Shown here piece by piece: positions 16,628-24,949 of a stretch of DNA of 64,000 nucleotides. The translations under genes and the position numbers were made by a program. This DNA is from Bradyrhizobium sp. S69. Lineage in GTDB: Bacteria > Pseudomonadota > Alphaproteobacteria > Rhizobiales > Xanthobacteraceae. How positions within the stretch are numbered: position 1 is the stretch's first letter; every line of letters begins with the position of its first letter. Below the pieces are notes generated by a model. It made no database searches and was not told the origin of the DNA. It saw nothing but the letters and a program-made list of their open reading frames with translations. The DNA is taken from contig NZ_LMUK01000042.1 of assembly GCF_009766005.1 (NCBI RefSeq), positions 340,588-404,587 of the forward strand. Reading direction: 5' to 3'.

Positions 16628-16784
16628 TAAGGGCGAGATCGCCGCAATCCGGACGCCGTCCAGCGCGGGTGGCGGGTTCGGCCGCCGGAGACGGATTGAG
16701 TGGCCGCCAAACGCTTTTCCCGGAGTGGGTCAAAGGCGCGCAGGCGGTTCCGGGAACCAAAAAACGACTTCAAGGAGGAAACCA

Positions 16785-18914
16785 ATGTCGAATTCGAAAG
16801 ATGCGGTCCGCAAGATCCTCGATTCCGTGAAGGCGGATAAGCGGACCAGCCTGACGGCGCCGGAAGGCAAGCTGGTATGCGATGCCTACGGCATCCCGGT
16901 TCCGAAGGAGGGCGTGGCTAAATCCGCCGACGAAGCCGCCAAGATCGCGGCCGCCATGGGTTTTCCGGTGGTGATGAAGATCGTCTCGCCGGATATCCTG
17001 CACAAGACCGAGGCGGGTGGCGTGATGGTCGGCGTGAAAACCGCCGCCGACGTCGAAAAGAATTACGCGACCATTCTGGCGAACGCCAAGAAGTATAAGG
17101 CCGACGCCAAGATCGAAGGCATCCAGATCCAGCAGATGCTGCTGGGCGGCACCGAAGTGATCATCGGCTCGATCACCGACGGTTCGTTCGGCAAGCTCGT
17201 CGCCTTCGGCCTCGGTGGCGTGCTGGTCGAAGTGCTAAAAGACATCACCTTCCGCCTCGCGCCGGCTACCAAGGAAGACGCGCTGTCGATGCTCGACGGC
17301 ATCCAGGCCCATGACATGCTCAAGGGCGTGCGCGGCGGCGACCCGGCCAACCGCGACGCGATGGCGGACATTATCGTCAAGGTCTCGCAGCTCGTGACCG
17401 ATTTTCAGGAGATCGTCGAGCTCGATCTCAACCCGGTATTCGCCACCAAGTCTGACGCGATCGCCGCCGACGTGCGCATTGTCGTCGACTTCGATTACAA
17501 GCCCCGCCCGGCGCCGCGGCCGAACGAGGAAATCGTCACCGCGATGAACCGCATCATGATGCCGAAGGCGGTCGCCGTGATCGGCGCCTCCACCGAGGAC
17601 GGCAAGATCGGCAATTCGGTGATGAAGAACCTGATCAATGGCGGCTACAAGGGCGACATCTACCCGATCCATCCCAAGGCCGCCGAGATCCTCGGCTACA
17701 AGGCCTACAAGAGCGTCAAGGACGTGCCGGGCGTGATCGACACCGCGGTGTTCGCGATCCCCGCGAAATTCGTCGCGGGTGCGCTGATCGAATGCGGCGA
17801 GAAGAAAATCCCGGGCGCGGTGCTGATTCCGTCGGGCTTTGCCGAAGCCGGCGCGCCGGAATTGCAGGCCGAGATCGTCGAGATCGGCAAGAAGTACAAT
17901 GTCCGCCTGATGGGGCCGAACATCTACGGCTTCTATTATACGCCGGCCAATCTCTGCGCCACGTTCTGCACCGCCTACGACGTCAAGGGCTCGGCGGCGC
18001 TGTCGTCGCAATCCGGCGGCATCGGCATGGCGATCATCGGCTTCTCGCGTTCGGCCAAGATGGGCGTTTCCGCCATCGTCGGGCTCGGCAACAAGTCGGA
18101 CATCGACGAGGACGATCTGCTGGCGTTCTTCGAGCAGGATCCGAACACCACGATCATCGCGCAGCATTGCGAGGATCTGAAGGACGGCCGCGCCTTCGCC
18201 CAAGCCGCCAAGCGTGTCTCCAAGAAAAAGCCGGTGGTGGTGCTTAAAGCGGGCCGCACGTCCGCAGGCGCCAAGGCCGCCTCGTCGCACACCGGCGCGC
18301 TCGCCGGCAACGACAAGATCTATGAGGATGTGCTGAAGCAGTCGGGCGTGATCCGCGCGCGGTCCTTGAGGCAATTGCTCGAGTTTGCGCGCGGCGTCCC
18401 GGTGCTGCCGACGCCAAAAGGGGAAAACATCCTGATCATCACCGGCGCCGGCGGATCGGGCGTGCTGCTGTCGGATTCGGTGGTCGACAACGGTATGTCG
18501 TTGATGGCGATGCCACCCGACCTCGATGCTGCCTTCAGAAAATTCATCCCTCCGTTCGGCGCGGCCGGCAACCCGGTCGACATCACCGGCGGCGAGCCAC
18601 CGATCACCTATGTCAACACCGTCAAGCTCGGACTGTCGGATGAACGCATCCATGCGCTGATCCTCGGCTACTGGCACACCATCGTCACGCCACCGATGGT
18701 GTTCGCCCGCAACATGGTCGAGGTGAAGAAAGAAATGGAAGCCAAGGGCTTCGTGAAGCCGATCGTCGCCTCGCTCGCCGGCGACGTCGAGGTCGAGGAG
18801 GCCGCCGAATATCTCTACCAGAACGGCATTCCGTCCTATGCCTACTCGACCGAACTGCCGGTCGAAGTGCTCGGCGCCAAATACAAATGGGCGAGGGGCG
18901 CCGGGCTGCTGTAA
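16785..18914 (+). CDS. Fused ADP-forming acyl-CoA synthetase (acetate--CoA ligase family)
   Basis: A 709-residue protein in the beta-alpha fusion order. The ATP-grasp half covers about 5-235 (GFPVVMKIVSPDILHKTEAGG). It is followed by the CoA-binding domain (about 255-350, VAVIGASTEDGKIGN) and the succinyl-CoA-ligase-like domain with the phospho-accepting histidine H502 in SSHTGALAGND. The reaction class is acid + CoA + ATP to acyl-CoA + ADP, or the reverse. Start at ATG 16785 has AAGGAGG. The gene is divergent from gntR and has operator 6 upstream. The substrate is unknown; oxalate or formate is suggested by context, not shown by sequence. The 5' leader appears long (about 150 bp). Confidence 0.85.
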   Translation: MSNSKDAVRKILDSVKADKRTSLTAPEGKLVCDAYGIPVPKEGVAKSADEAAKIAAAMGFPVVMKIVSPDILHKTEAGGVMVGVKTAADVEKNYATILANAKKYKADAKIEGIQIQQMLLGGTEVIIGSITDGSFGKLVAFGLGGVLVEVLKDITFRLAPATKEDALSMLDGIQAHDMLKGVRGGDPANRDAMADIIVKVSQLVTDFQEIVELDLNPVFATKSDAIAADVRIVVDFDYKPRPAPRPNEEIVTAMNRIMMPKAVAVIGASTEDGKIGNSVMKNLINGGYKGDIYPIHPKAAEILGYKAYKSVKDVPGVIDTAVFAIPAKFVAGALIECGEKKIPGAVLIPSGFAEAGAPELQAEIVEIGKKYNVRLMGPNIYGFYYTPANLCATFCTAYDVKGSAALSSQSGGIGMAIIGFSRSAKMGVSAIVGLGNKSDIDEDDLLAFFEQDPNTTIIAQHCEDLKDGRAFAQAAKRVSKKKPVVVLKAGRTSAGAKAASSHTGALAGNDKIYEDVLKQSGVIRARSLRQLLEFARGVPVLPTPKGENILIITGAGGSGVLLSDSVVDNGMSLMAMPPDLDAAFRKFIPPFGAAGNPVDITGGEPPITYVNTVKLGLSDERIHALILGYWHTIVTPPMVFARNMVEVKKEMEAKGFVKPIVASLAGDVEVEEAAEYLYQNGIPSYAYSTELPVEVLGAKYKWARGAGLL

Positions 18915-18940
18915 CAAGCCCGAAACGTCTCATTGAACGA

Positions 18941-18972
18941 AATGCCGTCCGGTGTGCCGGGCGGCATTTTTT
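18941..18972 (+). terminator. Rho-independent terminator of the CoA-ligase gene
   Basis: AATGCCGTCCGG and CCGGGCGGCATT form a GC-rich stem with a GTGTG-type loop and one wobble or mismatch. Six T follow. It starts 27 bp after the stop codon. Confidence 0.85.
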
Positions 18973-19033
18973 ATGAGGGCGTTACCCATGAATTCAACTC
19001 GGCTTCCGTAACATCAACCGGTTCACACTCGGC

Positions 19034-19140
19034 CGTCATCCTGAGGTGCGAGCCCTTGCGAGCCTCGAAGGATGGCTACACGTACTGCGCTGAACAACAT
19101 CCTTCGAGACGCGGCCAACCGGCCGCTCCTCAGGATGACG
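19034..19140. repeat. Hairpin intergenic repeat, family A, third copy
   Basis: CGTCATCCTGAGGTGCGAGC...GCCTCGAAGGATGG is followed by ATCCTTCGAGACGCGG...CTCAGGATGACG. The right arm is more diverged than in the other copies. It lies between the CoA-ligase terminator and the 3' end of the TonB receptor gene. Confidence 0.85.
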
Positions 19141-19176
19141 TCGGAGATAGATGATCCAAACCTCGGAATCTTCGCG

Positions 19177-21537
19177 CTAAAAGCTGCCGACAAGCGTCAG
19201 CCTCACCGCCAGCGGCTCGATCGGGTGCAGCACGTAGTCCATGACGCCGTTCTGGCAGACCGCCGTCGGCGCCGTCTGCACCGGGAAGCAGAGGCTATAA
19301 AGGCTGTCGGTCTTGATCAGGGAACCGTAAGCATAGGTGATCTGGTTGGCTTTGCTGTTGAGCAGATTGAGCCCGTCGAGTTGGATGCGCCAGCCGTTTT
19401 CAAAACGATAGCCGATGCGGCCGTTGAAGATGCTGGTCGGCGGCGAGCGGAAGGCGTTGTCTTCGGTGAGCGGGCTTGAACCCAGATAGCGCCAGCGCAA
19501 GGTTTCGAACCAGCCGGTCTTTTCACCGATGGTAATGCCGCCCGACGCCACGACGGCCGGCGCGTTGGGAATGTAATTGCCGGGCGCGTTGCCGATCTGC
19601 GCCTGCGGAAACCCTGCCAGCGAATCGTAGAGTGTAGCCTGTTCGGTGTCGAAGCCGACGAACCGGGCGTGCGACAGCGCGACATCGCCGTCCAGCGCCA
19701 GCCACGACAGCGGCTGGTACTTGTTGGTCCATTCGATGCCGTAGCGTTGGCTCGGCCGGCTGGCGGAGGTATCGCCCGCGTCGCCGTTGAAAACGATCTC
19801 GGAGTCCTGGTCGAGGCCAAACAGGCTGATCGAGGAGTCCAGTCCCCGGATGAGTTTGCTGCGGACACCGACCTCGATGCCTTTGGTCCGCACCAATAGT
19901 GGCGAGGCCGACAACTTCGTGCTCGGATCGGTCGGCTCTTCGGTAATGGTCGCCCCGCGCGCGTCATTGCTGTGCATCCCTTCGCCGGCGCCGAAGAAAA
20001 ATTCGGTCTTGTCGAACGGGCCGAGCACCATGGTGAATTTCGGGCTGGCGATCGCGGCCTGAACATTTCCGGAATTGTTGCCGTCGAAAATCGAAAAGAC
20101 GCTGGCGTCGTAATAATCGCCGCGCACGCCAACCGTGGTTCGGAACCAGTCGGTCCAGTGCACGGTGTTTTCGGCGTAAACGCCGACGCTGCCTTCGCCA
20201 ACCTTGTCGCTGCGGACATTCGACAGGAACGCGCGTTGGACGGTGTCGGTCAGAGCCAGGCTAATGTCGTCATATCGGGTCTGGACGCCGAAAGTGGTTT
20301 CCATCGGCCGCCCGGCAAACGATCCGTTGAGCGTTCGTGAGGCGTTGAGGCCGGTCATGACACGGTCGTCGTGCTGATGAAACTGGTCACCTTGGGACGG
20401 ATTGGTCAGGAAGTAGGTGAAATTGTTGAACAGATCGAGTTCGCTTTTGACCACATAGACATTGCCCTTCCACGATCCGGCATCGTCGGTGCCGGCGACA
20501 CGCGCGGACAACGCAAAGCGGTTGGTGTTGCCGCCATCGGTCGGGTCTTCCTCGCCATAGAGCCCGATCTGGCCCGAGGTAATGGCGCGTTCCGGTACCT
20601 GATCGGTCGAATTCCATTTGTTCGAATACGCCATGCCGGTGAGGGAGAAGCCGTCCTGCGCGGTACCCTCTGTGTAGCGCAACAGACTATTGATCTTGCG
20701 CATGTCGTCCGGATTGGCCCATGGCCCGTTATAGGTCCCGGCCTCACCCGCCAGCAGCAGCGTGCCGTCGCCGAGCCTGGTCGAGCCCATGCCGAAGAAG
20801 CGCTGATAGCCGAAGCTGCCTGACGTCACCGACGCCATGCTTTTGTCGACACTGTCGATCAGCCCGATGTGAAGATTGCCCGCCGAGCCGAAGTCGCCTT
20901 CGTCGGCATAATACGGCCCCTTTCGAACCTCGATGGTATTGACGGTCTCCGGCATCAGCCAGTTCAAATCCGAATAGCCTTGCCCATGCGCATGGGTGCG
21001 CAAATTGATCGGAACGTCATCGACGGAGATCGCCATGTCGGTCCCGTGATCGAGATTGTAGCCACGCAGAAAATACTGATTGGCTTTGCCCTCGCCGCTG
21101 TGCTGCGTGACGATGAGGCCGGGGACAGCTTCCAATATTTCGCCCGGGCGGGTGACCGGACGGGCGTTGACGTCTTCACCCGTGAAAATCATCTGGCTCG
21201 CCATGTTGGGCGGGCCAACGGCGCCCGATCCGGCATTTGGCGTGCCCGACGGGGAGGCGGCCTGCTGAAACGATCGATTCGCGGTCGCCGGTGTCCTTAG
21301 AGATCGCCGAATATTTTGGCTGTTGCGCTGGTGTGGTCGCCGCGGCTTGGCCGTGTGGCGCGGAGACGCCTCCACGGTGACGGGCGGCAACGTCGCGGAA
21401 TTTGTCGAGGATGCGACGATCGCGACCGGCACCGGACTGGCGGCTTCCGGCAGCGATTGTGCCCGGAGCATCTGCGCGGATGCAAGCGCTAGGATGAAAC
21501 TCGATATCGGCGCCAGCTCACGCCACCCGTTCGACAC
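19177..21537 (-). CDS. TonB-dependent outer-membrane receptor, probably nickel-regulated
   Basis: A 786-residue receptor. It has a signal peptide (cleavage probably after LRAQS, about residue 27), a low-complexity Pro/Ser/Arg linker to about 110, and a plug domain at about 115-235 (RPGEILEAVPGLIVTQHSGE, FLRGYNLDHGTDMAISVDD). A long beta-barrel follows, ending in the outer-membrane sorting signature LTLVGSF with terminal Phe. Such receptors import scarce metal complexes using TonB energy. The divergent neighbour is nikR and a perfect NikR operator lies between them, so uptake of nickel or a nickel chelate is inferred. No tonB/exbBD genes are nearby. Confidence 0.88.
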   Translation of the reverse strand: MSNGWRELAPISSFILALASAQMLRAQSLPEAASPVPVAIVASSTNSATLPPVTVEASPRHTAKPRRPHQRNSQNIRRSLRTPATANRSFQQAASPSGTPNAGSGAVGPPNMASQMIFTGEDVNARPVTRPGEILEAVPGLIVTQHSGEGKANQYFLRGYNLDHGTDMAISVDDVPINLRTHAHGQGYSDLNWLMPETVNTIEVRKGPYYADEGDFGSAGNLHIGLIDSVDKSMASVTSGSFGYQRFFGMGSTRLGDGTLLLAGEAGTYNGPWANPDDMRKINSLLRYTEGTAQDGFSLTGMAYSNKWNSTDQVPERAITSGQIGLYGEEDPTDGGNTNRFALSARVAGTDDAGSWKGNVYVVKSELDLFNNFTYFLTNPSQGDQFHQHDDRVMTGLNASRTLNGSFAGRPMETTFGVQTRYDDISLALTDTVQRAFLSNVRSDKVGEGSVGVYAENTVHWTDWFRTTVGVRGDYYDASVFSIFDGNNSGNVQAAIASPKFTMVLGPFDKTEFFFGAGEGMHSNDARGATITEEPTDPSTKLSASPLLVRTKGIEVGVRSKLIRGLDSSISLFGLDQDSEIVFNGDAGDTSASRPSQRYGIEWTNKYQPLSWLALDGDVALSHARFVGFDTEQATLYDSLAGFPQAQIGNAPGNYIPNAPAVVASGGITIGEKTGWFETLRWRYLGSSPLTEDNAFRSPPTSIFNGRIGYRFENGWRIQLDGLNLLNSKANQITYAYGSLIKTDSLYSLCFPVQTAPTAVCQNGVMDYVLHPIEPLAVRLTLVGSF

Positions 21538-21668
21538 GCCACAGCCCCCGTACCGTCAAGAGGCGAAGCATCAGGCCTGAAACCCGCAATGGTCGTGGCC
21601 AGATTCACAACCGCGGTGTAAGCATTTCGCGCATCGTACTCTTATCGGCGGATGGAGCCGTATTCCGA

Positions 21669-21696
21669 GTATGATGTCAATGACAATTCATCATAC
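21669..21696. promoter_or_regulatory. NikR operator (GTATGA-N16-TCATAC)
   Basis: The half-sites GTATGA (21669-21674) and TCATAC (21691-21696) are separated by exactly 16 bases. This is the consensus established for E. coli NikR. It sits between the divergent TonB receptor gene and nikR, 24 bp from the nikR start, so it can control both. Confidence 0.92.
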
Positions 21697-21719
21697 TTGG
21701 TATGACGAAAGGCCCAACA

Positions 21720-22172
21720 ATGCAGCGCATCACCATTACGCTCGACGACGACCTGATGGATGAACTGGATCAGATGATCGCCGCGCAGGGGTATCAGAAC
21801 CGGTCTGAAGCGATCCGCGATTTCACCCGGGCCGGCATGCAGCAGGCTGCGCAAAAATCCGGAAAATCCGGTAACTGCGTTGCCGCGCTGGTTTATGTCT
21901 ACGATCACGCCGCACGAGATTTATCGCGACGCCTGGTCGAGAACTATCACGGACACCACGACCTCTCGGTGGCGACGCTCCATGTTCACCTCGACGACGA
22001 CAATTGCATGGAAGTAACCGCGCTGAAGGGGACCGGCGCCGAGGTCCAGCATTTTGCCGATCACATCATTGCCGAGCGCGGGGTACGGTATGGCCGCCTC
22101 GTGATGATCCCGACCGAGACCGAGAAGAAAGCCGGCAGCGCCCGAAAGGGGGCTCGTCATCGGCATCCGTGA
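21720..22172 (+). CDS. nikR: Nickel-responsive regulator NikR
   Basis: A 150-residue protein with an N-terminal ribbon-helix-helix (MQRITITLDDDLMDELDQMI, then QNRSEAIRD) and a C-terminal ACT-like nickel domain. The four nickel ligands of E. coli NikR (H76, H87, H89, C95) are present here at H77, H88, H90 and C96. I choose ATG 21720, with GAAAGG upstream, over ATG 21702, which would add MTKGPT. It represses nickel-uptake genes when nickel is bound. The adjacent TonB receptor is the evident target, and autoregulation is likely since the operator is only 24 bp away. Confidence 0.94.
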   Translation: MQRITITLDDDLMDELDQMIAAQGYQNRSEAIRDFTRAGMQQAAQKSGKSGNCVAALVYVYDHAARDLSRRLVENYHGHHDLSVATLHVHLDDDNCMEVTALKGTGAEVQHFADHIIAERGVRYGRLVMIPTETEKKAGSARKGARHRHP

Positions 22173-22208
22173 TTCAAGCGCGGTCTATCCGGTGAGCGCG
22201 CCCCGGCG

Positions 22209-22961
22209 TCAATGGCCCGGATGGATCGCCTCGCTGAGGTAGATGCAGGTGAGGATGGCGAACACGTAGGCCTGCAGGAACGCGACCAGCAATTCGAGCG
22301 CGGTCAGCGCCACGACCAGGCTAAGCGGCAAGACGGCGCCGAACCAGCCGATCAAGCCGAAAGCGCCGAGCATACCGATAAAGCTGGCAAACACTTTCAA
22401 CGCGATGTGGCCTGCCAGCATGTTGGCGAAAAGCCGCACCGAATGCGAAATCGGCTTGATGAAGAACGCAATGATTTCGATCGGCACCACCACCAAGAGA
22501 ACGTAGAGCGGAACACCGGACACCACGAACACCCTGAGAAATCCCAGGCCGTTTTTGTAGAAGCCGTAGATCAGCACGATGAAGAACACCAGGAGCGCCA
22601 TCGCCGCGGTGACGATGAGATGGCTCGACACCGTGAAGGCGTAGGGAATGATCCCGATCACGTTCGAGACCAGAATGAACGTGAACAGCGAGAACACCAG
22701 CGGGAAGAACCTCATGCCTTCCGAGCCGGCATTGGTCCGGATCATGCTGGCGACGAATTCGTAGGTCACTTCCGCCAGCGATTGGATGCGGCCGGGGACA
22801 AGCCGTCTTGCCCCAGTGCCCGCGATCATCAGCAGCGAAATCACGGCCACCGAACCGAACATGTAGGCCGACGAATTGGTGAATGCGATTTCCTGTCCGC
22901 CAATATGACCAATGGTGAACAGTTTCGTGATCTGGAATTGTTCGATCGCGTCGACGGCCAT
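22209..22961 (-). CDS. atpB: F0F1 ATP synthase subunit a, solitary gene
   Basis: A 250-residue integral membrane protein with the alphaproteobacterial AtpB opening (ITKLFTIGHIGGQEIAFTNS) and the proton-channel helix SHSVRLFANMLAGHIALK with the essential Arg at residue 176. It should form the stator half-channels facing the c-ring. No atpI, atpE or atpF gene is adjacent: nikR is convergent on one side and a VanZ-like gene lies upstream on the other. In related genomes atpB normally lies in atpIBEF'F. This is therefore either a displaced single copy or a second copy, and the window cannot decide which. Confidence 0.93.
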   Translation of the reverse strand: MAVDAIEQFQITKLFTIGHIGGQEIAFTNSSAYMFGSVAVISLLMIAGTGARRLVPGRIQSLAEVTYEFVASMIRTNAGSEGMRFFPLVFSLFTFILVSNVIGIIPYAFTVSSHLIVTAAMALLVFFIVLIYGFYKNGLGFLRVFVVSGVPLYVLLVVVPIEIIAFFIKPISHSVRLFANMLAGHIALKVFASFIGMLGAFGLIGWFGAVLPLSLVVALTALELLVAFLQAYVFAILTCIYLSEAIHPGH

Positions 22962-23061
22962 TGGTCTCTCGGACTTCGGGTTTCGTCGAAGGCAAGCTTA
23001 TACGGACACTCCGGGAAAACAACCCGCGGTTGGCGTTTGGATCGATGCAAGAGGGTGGAGT

Positions 23062-23424
23062 TCAGGAGGCGTTGGTAGCCGCGCGCATCCGCTGTAGGGC
23101 CCAATCGAGTCCGGCGGCGATGACGAGGCCGACGCAGGCCGTCAGGGCGTCGACCACAAAATCCTCAAGCCGTGCGTGCCGCCCCGGCGCCCAGAGTTGC
23201 AACAGTTCGATGACACCGATCATGACCACGGCGATCATCGCGGTGCGCGGCCGGTTCCGCGAATAGGCAAGGCCGAACGCCACCCCGATCAGAATGAAGG
23301 CAAAGGCATGTTCGCCGTCCTGGCCGAGATGCGAGTGCGGCCGATAGCTGGCCGGCCCGAGGGTCGCAAACGTGACCGCGGCGGCCAAAAGCCAGGCGAA
23401 TATTCTCAAGACGATTGTCATCAT
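23062..23424 (-). CDS. VanZ-like membrane protein
   Basis: A 120-residue protein with four hydrophobic segments and the VanZ-family pattern: HLGQDGEHAFAFILIGVAFG, then RLEDFVVDALTACVGL near the C-terminus. The family name comes from a teicoplanin-resistance accessory protein, but most members have unknown roles in the cell envelope. It lies 100 bp upstream of atpB on the same strand. Confidence 0.75.
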   Translation of the reverse strand: MMTIVLRIFAWLLAAAVTFATLGPASYRPHSHLGQDGEHAFAFILIGVAFGLAYSRNRPRTAMIAVVMIGVIELLQLWAPGRHARLEDFVVDALTACVGLVIAAGLDWALQRMRAATNAS

Positions 23425-23551
23425 CGCGCCGGGATATCACGATTTGCGGCCGGCGTCGGCTTCCCGTGAATTTCCGATGCCGTAGGGTTAATGGCGGCCG
23501 GCCTGTGCCCGATCGATAATCAAGGCGCTCAGTAATCAAAGGGCTCCATAA

Positions 23552-24178
23552 TCAAAGCCCCTGGCGAATGCCCATGCCGCGCATAAAACTTTCCCGGAGC
23601 TGCACGGGGTCGCGACGGGTTTGCCCGGTTCCCGGCTTGTCGTCGATGCGTACGCCGATCAAGGTCGGTCCGGAAGCCGACAGCGATTGCTCGATGAGGC
23701 GCTCGAAATCCTCTTCATCGGCGGCCCAGCTAGAGTTGGTGATGCCAGAGCCGACGGCGAGGGCAACGATATCGGCTGTCGCGGAGCCCGGGATCGGCTG
23801 CGCGCCGGTGATCTGGTAGACGCCGTTGTCCATCACCACCATGCAGAGGTTCTTCGGCGCCAGCGTCGCGATCGTCGACAGACAGCCCAGTTGCATCAGG
23901 AGCGAACCGTCGCCCTCGAGCGCGAAGACGCGGCGCGTCGGCTGCGCCAGCGCGACGCCGAGCGCGATCGGGAAGGCGAGACCCATGCTGCCCAGCATGT
24001 AGAAATTCTGCGGGCGATGGCCGGTGGCCCAGAGGTCGAAATTGGTGTTGCCGATGCCGCCGACTACGGCCTCCTCGTGCTTCAGCTTCGCGACCAGCCG
24101 CGAGGTGAGGTCGAACCGGTTCATGATCTTGGTGTTGCGGGCGGAGGTATTTGCTTGCTTGCTCATGGGGGCGCTCAC
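23552..24178 (-). CDS. TPP-dependent decarboxylase, beta (PP-domain) subunit
   Basis: About 204-208 residues with a TPP-binding PP domain: GSMGLAFPIALGVALA, GDGSLLMQLGCLST and NGVYQITG, the last taking the place of the metal-binding Asn segment. It corresponds to ComE/sulfopyruvate-decarboxylase beta or the second half of phosphonopyruvate decarboxylase. It may start at GTG 24178, overlapping the alpha stop as GTGA, or at ATG 24166 (MSKQANTSAR). The coupling to alpha supports a heteromeric enzyme for an alpha-keto acid with a C3 acidic group. The substrate is not determined by the sequence. Confidence 0.8.
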   Translation of the reverse strand: MSAPMSKQANTSARNTKIMNRFDLTSRLVAKLKHEEAVVGGIGNTNFDLWATGHRPQNFYMLGSMGLAFPIALGVALAQPTRRVFALEGDGSLLMQLGCLSTIATLAPKNLCMVVMDNGVYQITGAQPIPGSATADIVALAVGSGITNSSWAADEEDFERLIEQSLSASGPTLIGVRIDDKPGTGQTRRDPVQLRESFMRGMGIRQGL

Positions 24179-24723
24179 AGCACTTTGCCGCCGGTCAACA
24201 GCGGCGAGAGGATCAGCGCCACTGGCGCCTGGGTGGTGATGGCCTGCTTGATCGAGCGGTCAACGATGAATTCCAGTTCGTCGAGCCGGGTTACGGTGTG
24301 ATGCTCCATCGCGAGCGAGTCCAGCACCGGCCGCATGGTGCGGCAGACCAGCGACTGTCCGTAATTGAATTCTCCCAGAGTCCCGCGCTCCGACACGAAC
24401 ATGATCAGCGGAATCTGATAGGGGACCGCGAGCGAGGCCAGCACGTTGGCCAGCGTCGCGAAGCCGCTGGTCTGCATCAACACCGCGCCGCGCATGCCGG
24501 CCATCCAGGCGCCGGAAACGATGCCCACCGCTTCTTCTTCCCGCGCGGTCGGGAACGTCGTGAAGAACGGATCGGCATGGATGTTCTTGATGAGGCTGGT
24601 CAGCACCCGGTCGGGAACGTAGGGCACCAGCCGGATCTCGTTGCGCTTGAGCGTTTCCAGCACGATGCCATGCCAGCTCTTGTCCGGGGCTTGTGGCGTG
24701 GTTTGTGCCTCGGCAGCCGCCAT
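24175..24723 (-). CDS. TPP-dependent decarboxylase, alpha (Pyr-domain) subunit
   Basis: A 182-residue Pyr-domain protein (residues about 18-165) with the TPP-activating glutamate in PTAREEEAVGIVSGAWMAG and MQTSGFATLANVLASL. It is homologous to sulfopyruvate decarboxylase alpha (ComD). I start it at ATG 24723 with AGGGAGAA upstream. Its stop overlaps the beta start. A divergent Bug-type solute-binding gene starts 227 bp away, hinting that the substrate or a precursor is an imported carboxylate. Confidence 0.8.
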   Translation of the reverse strand: MAAAEAQTTPQAPDKSWHGIVLETLKRNEIRLVPYVPDRVLTSLIKNIHADPFFTTFPTAREEEAVGIVSGAWMAGMRGAVLMQTSGFATLANVLASLAVPYQIPLIMFVSERGTLGEFNYGQSLVCRTMRPVLDSLAMEHHTVTRLDELEFIVDRSIKQAITTQAPVALILSPLLTGGKVL

Positions 24724-24949
24724 CGAATTCTCCCTCATGCTTTGCGCCGATGTTCTTGTCGCAACACGACCAGATGCGGTCGTGTCGAGGCGCCGAAACT
24801 TGACGCGATCCTTGGGATTGTCAACATGCCCAGGCGTACCCGTGGTCTGCGCTCGTGGCGGTGCTTTAAGGGCTGTCTTTAAGGTTCTTGGGGATGCCCT
24901 GGACCTGCCGGTGTGCGATAACACGGGCAACAAGAACGGGAGGCAAACC

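Noticed and set aside
17235..18917. 560-residue minus-strand frame
   Set aside because: Antisense to the CoA-ligase gene, with shadow-type composition and no domain.
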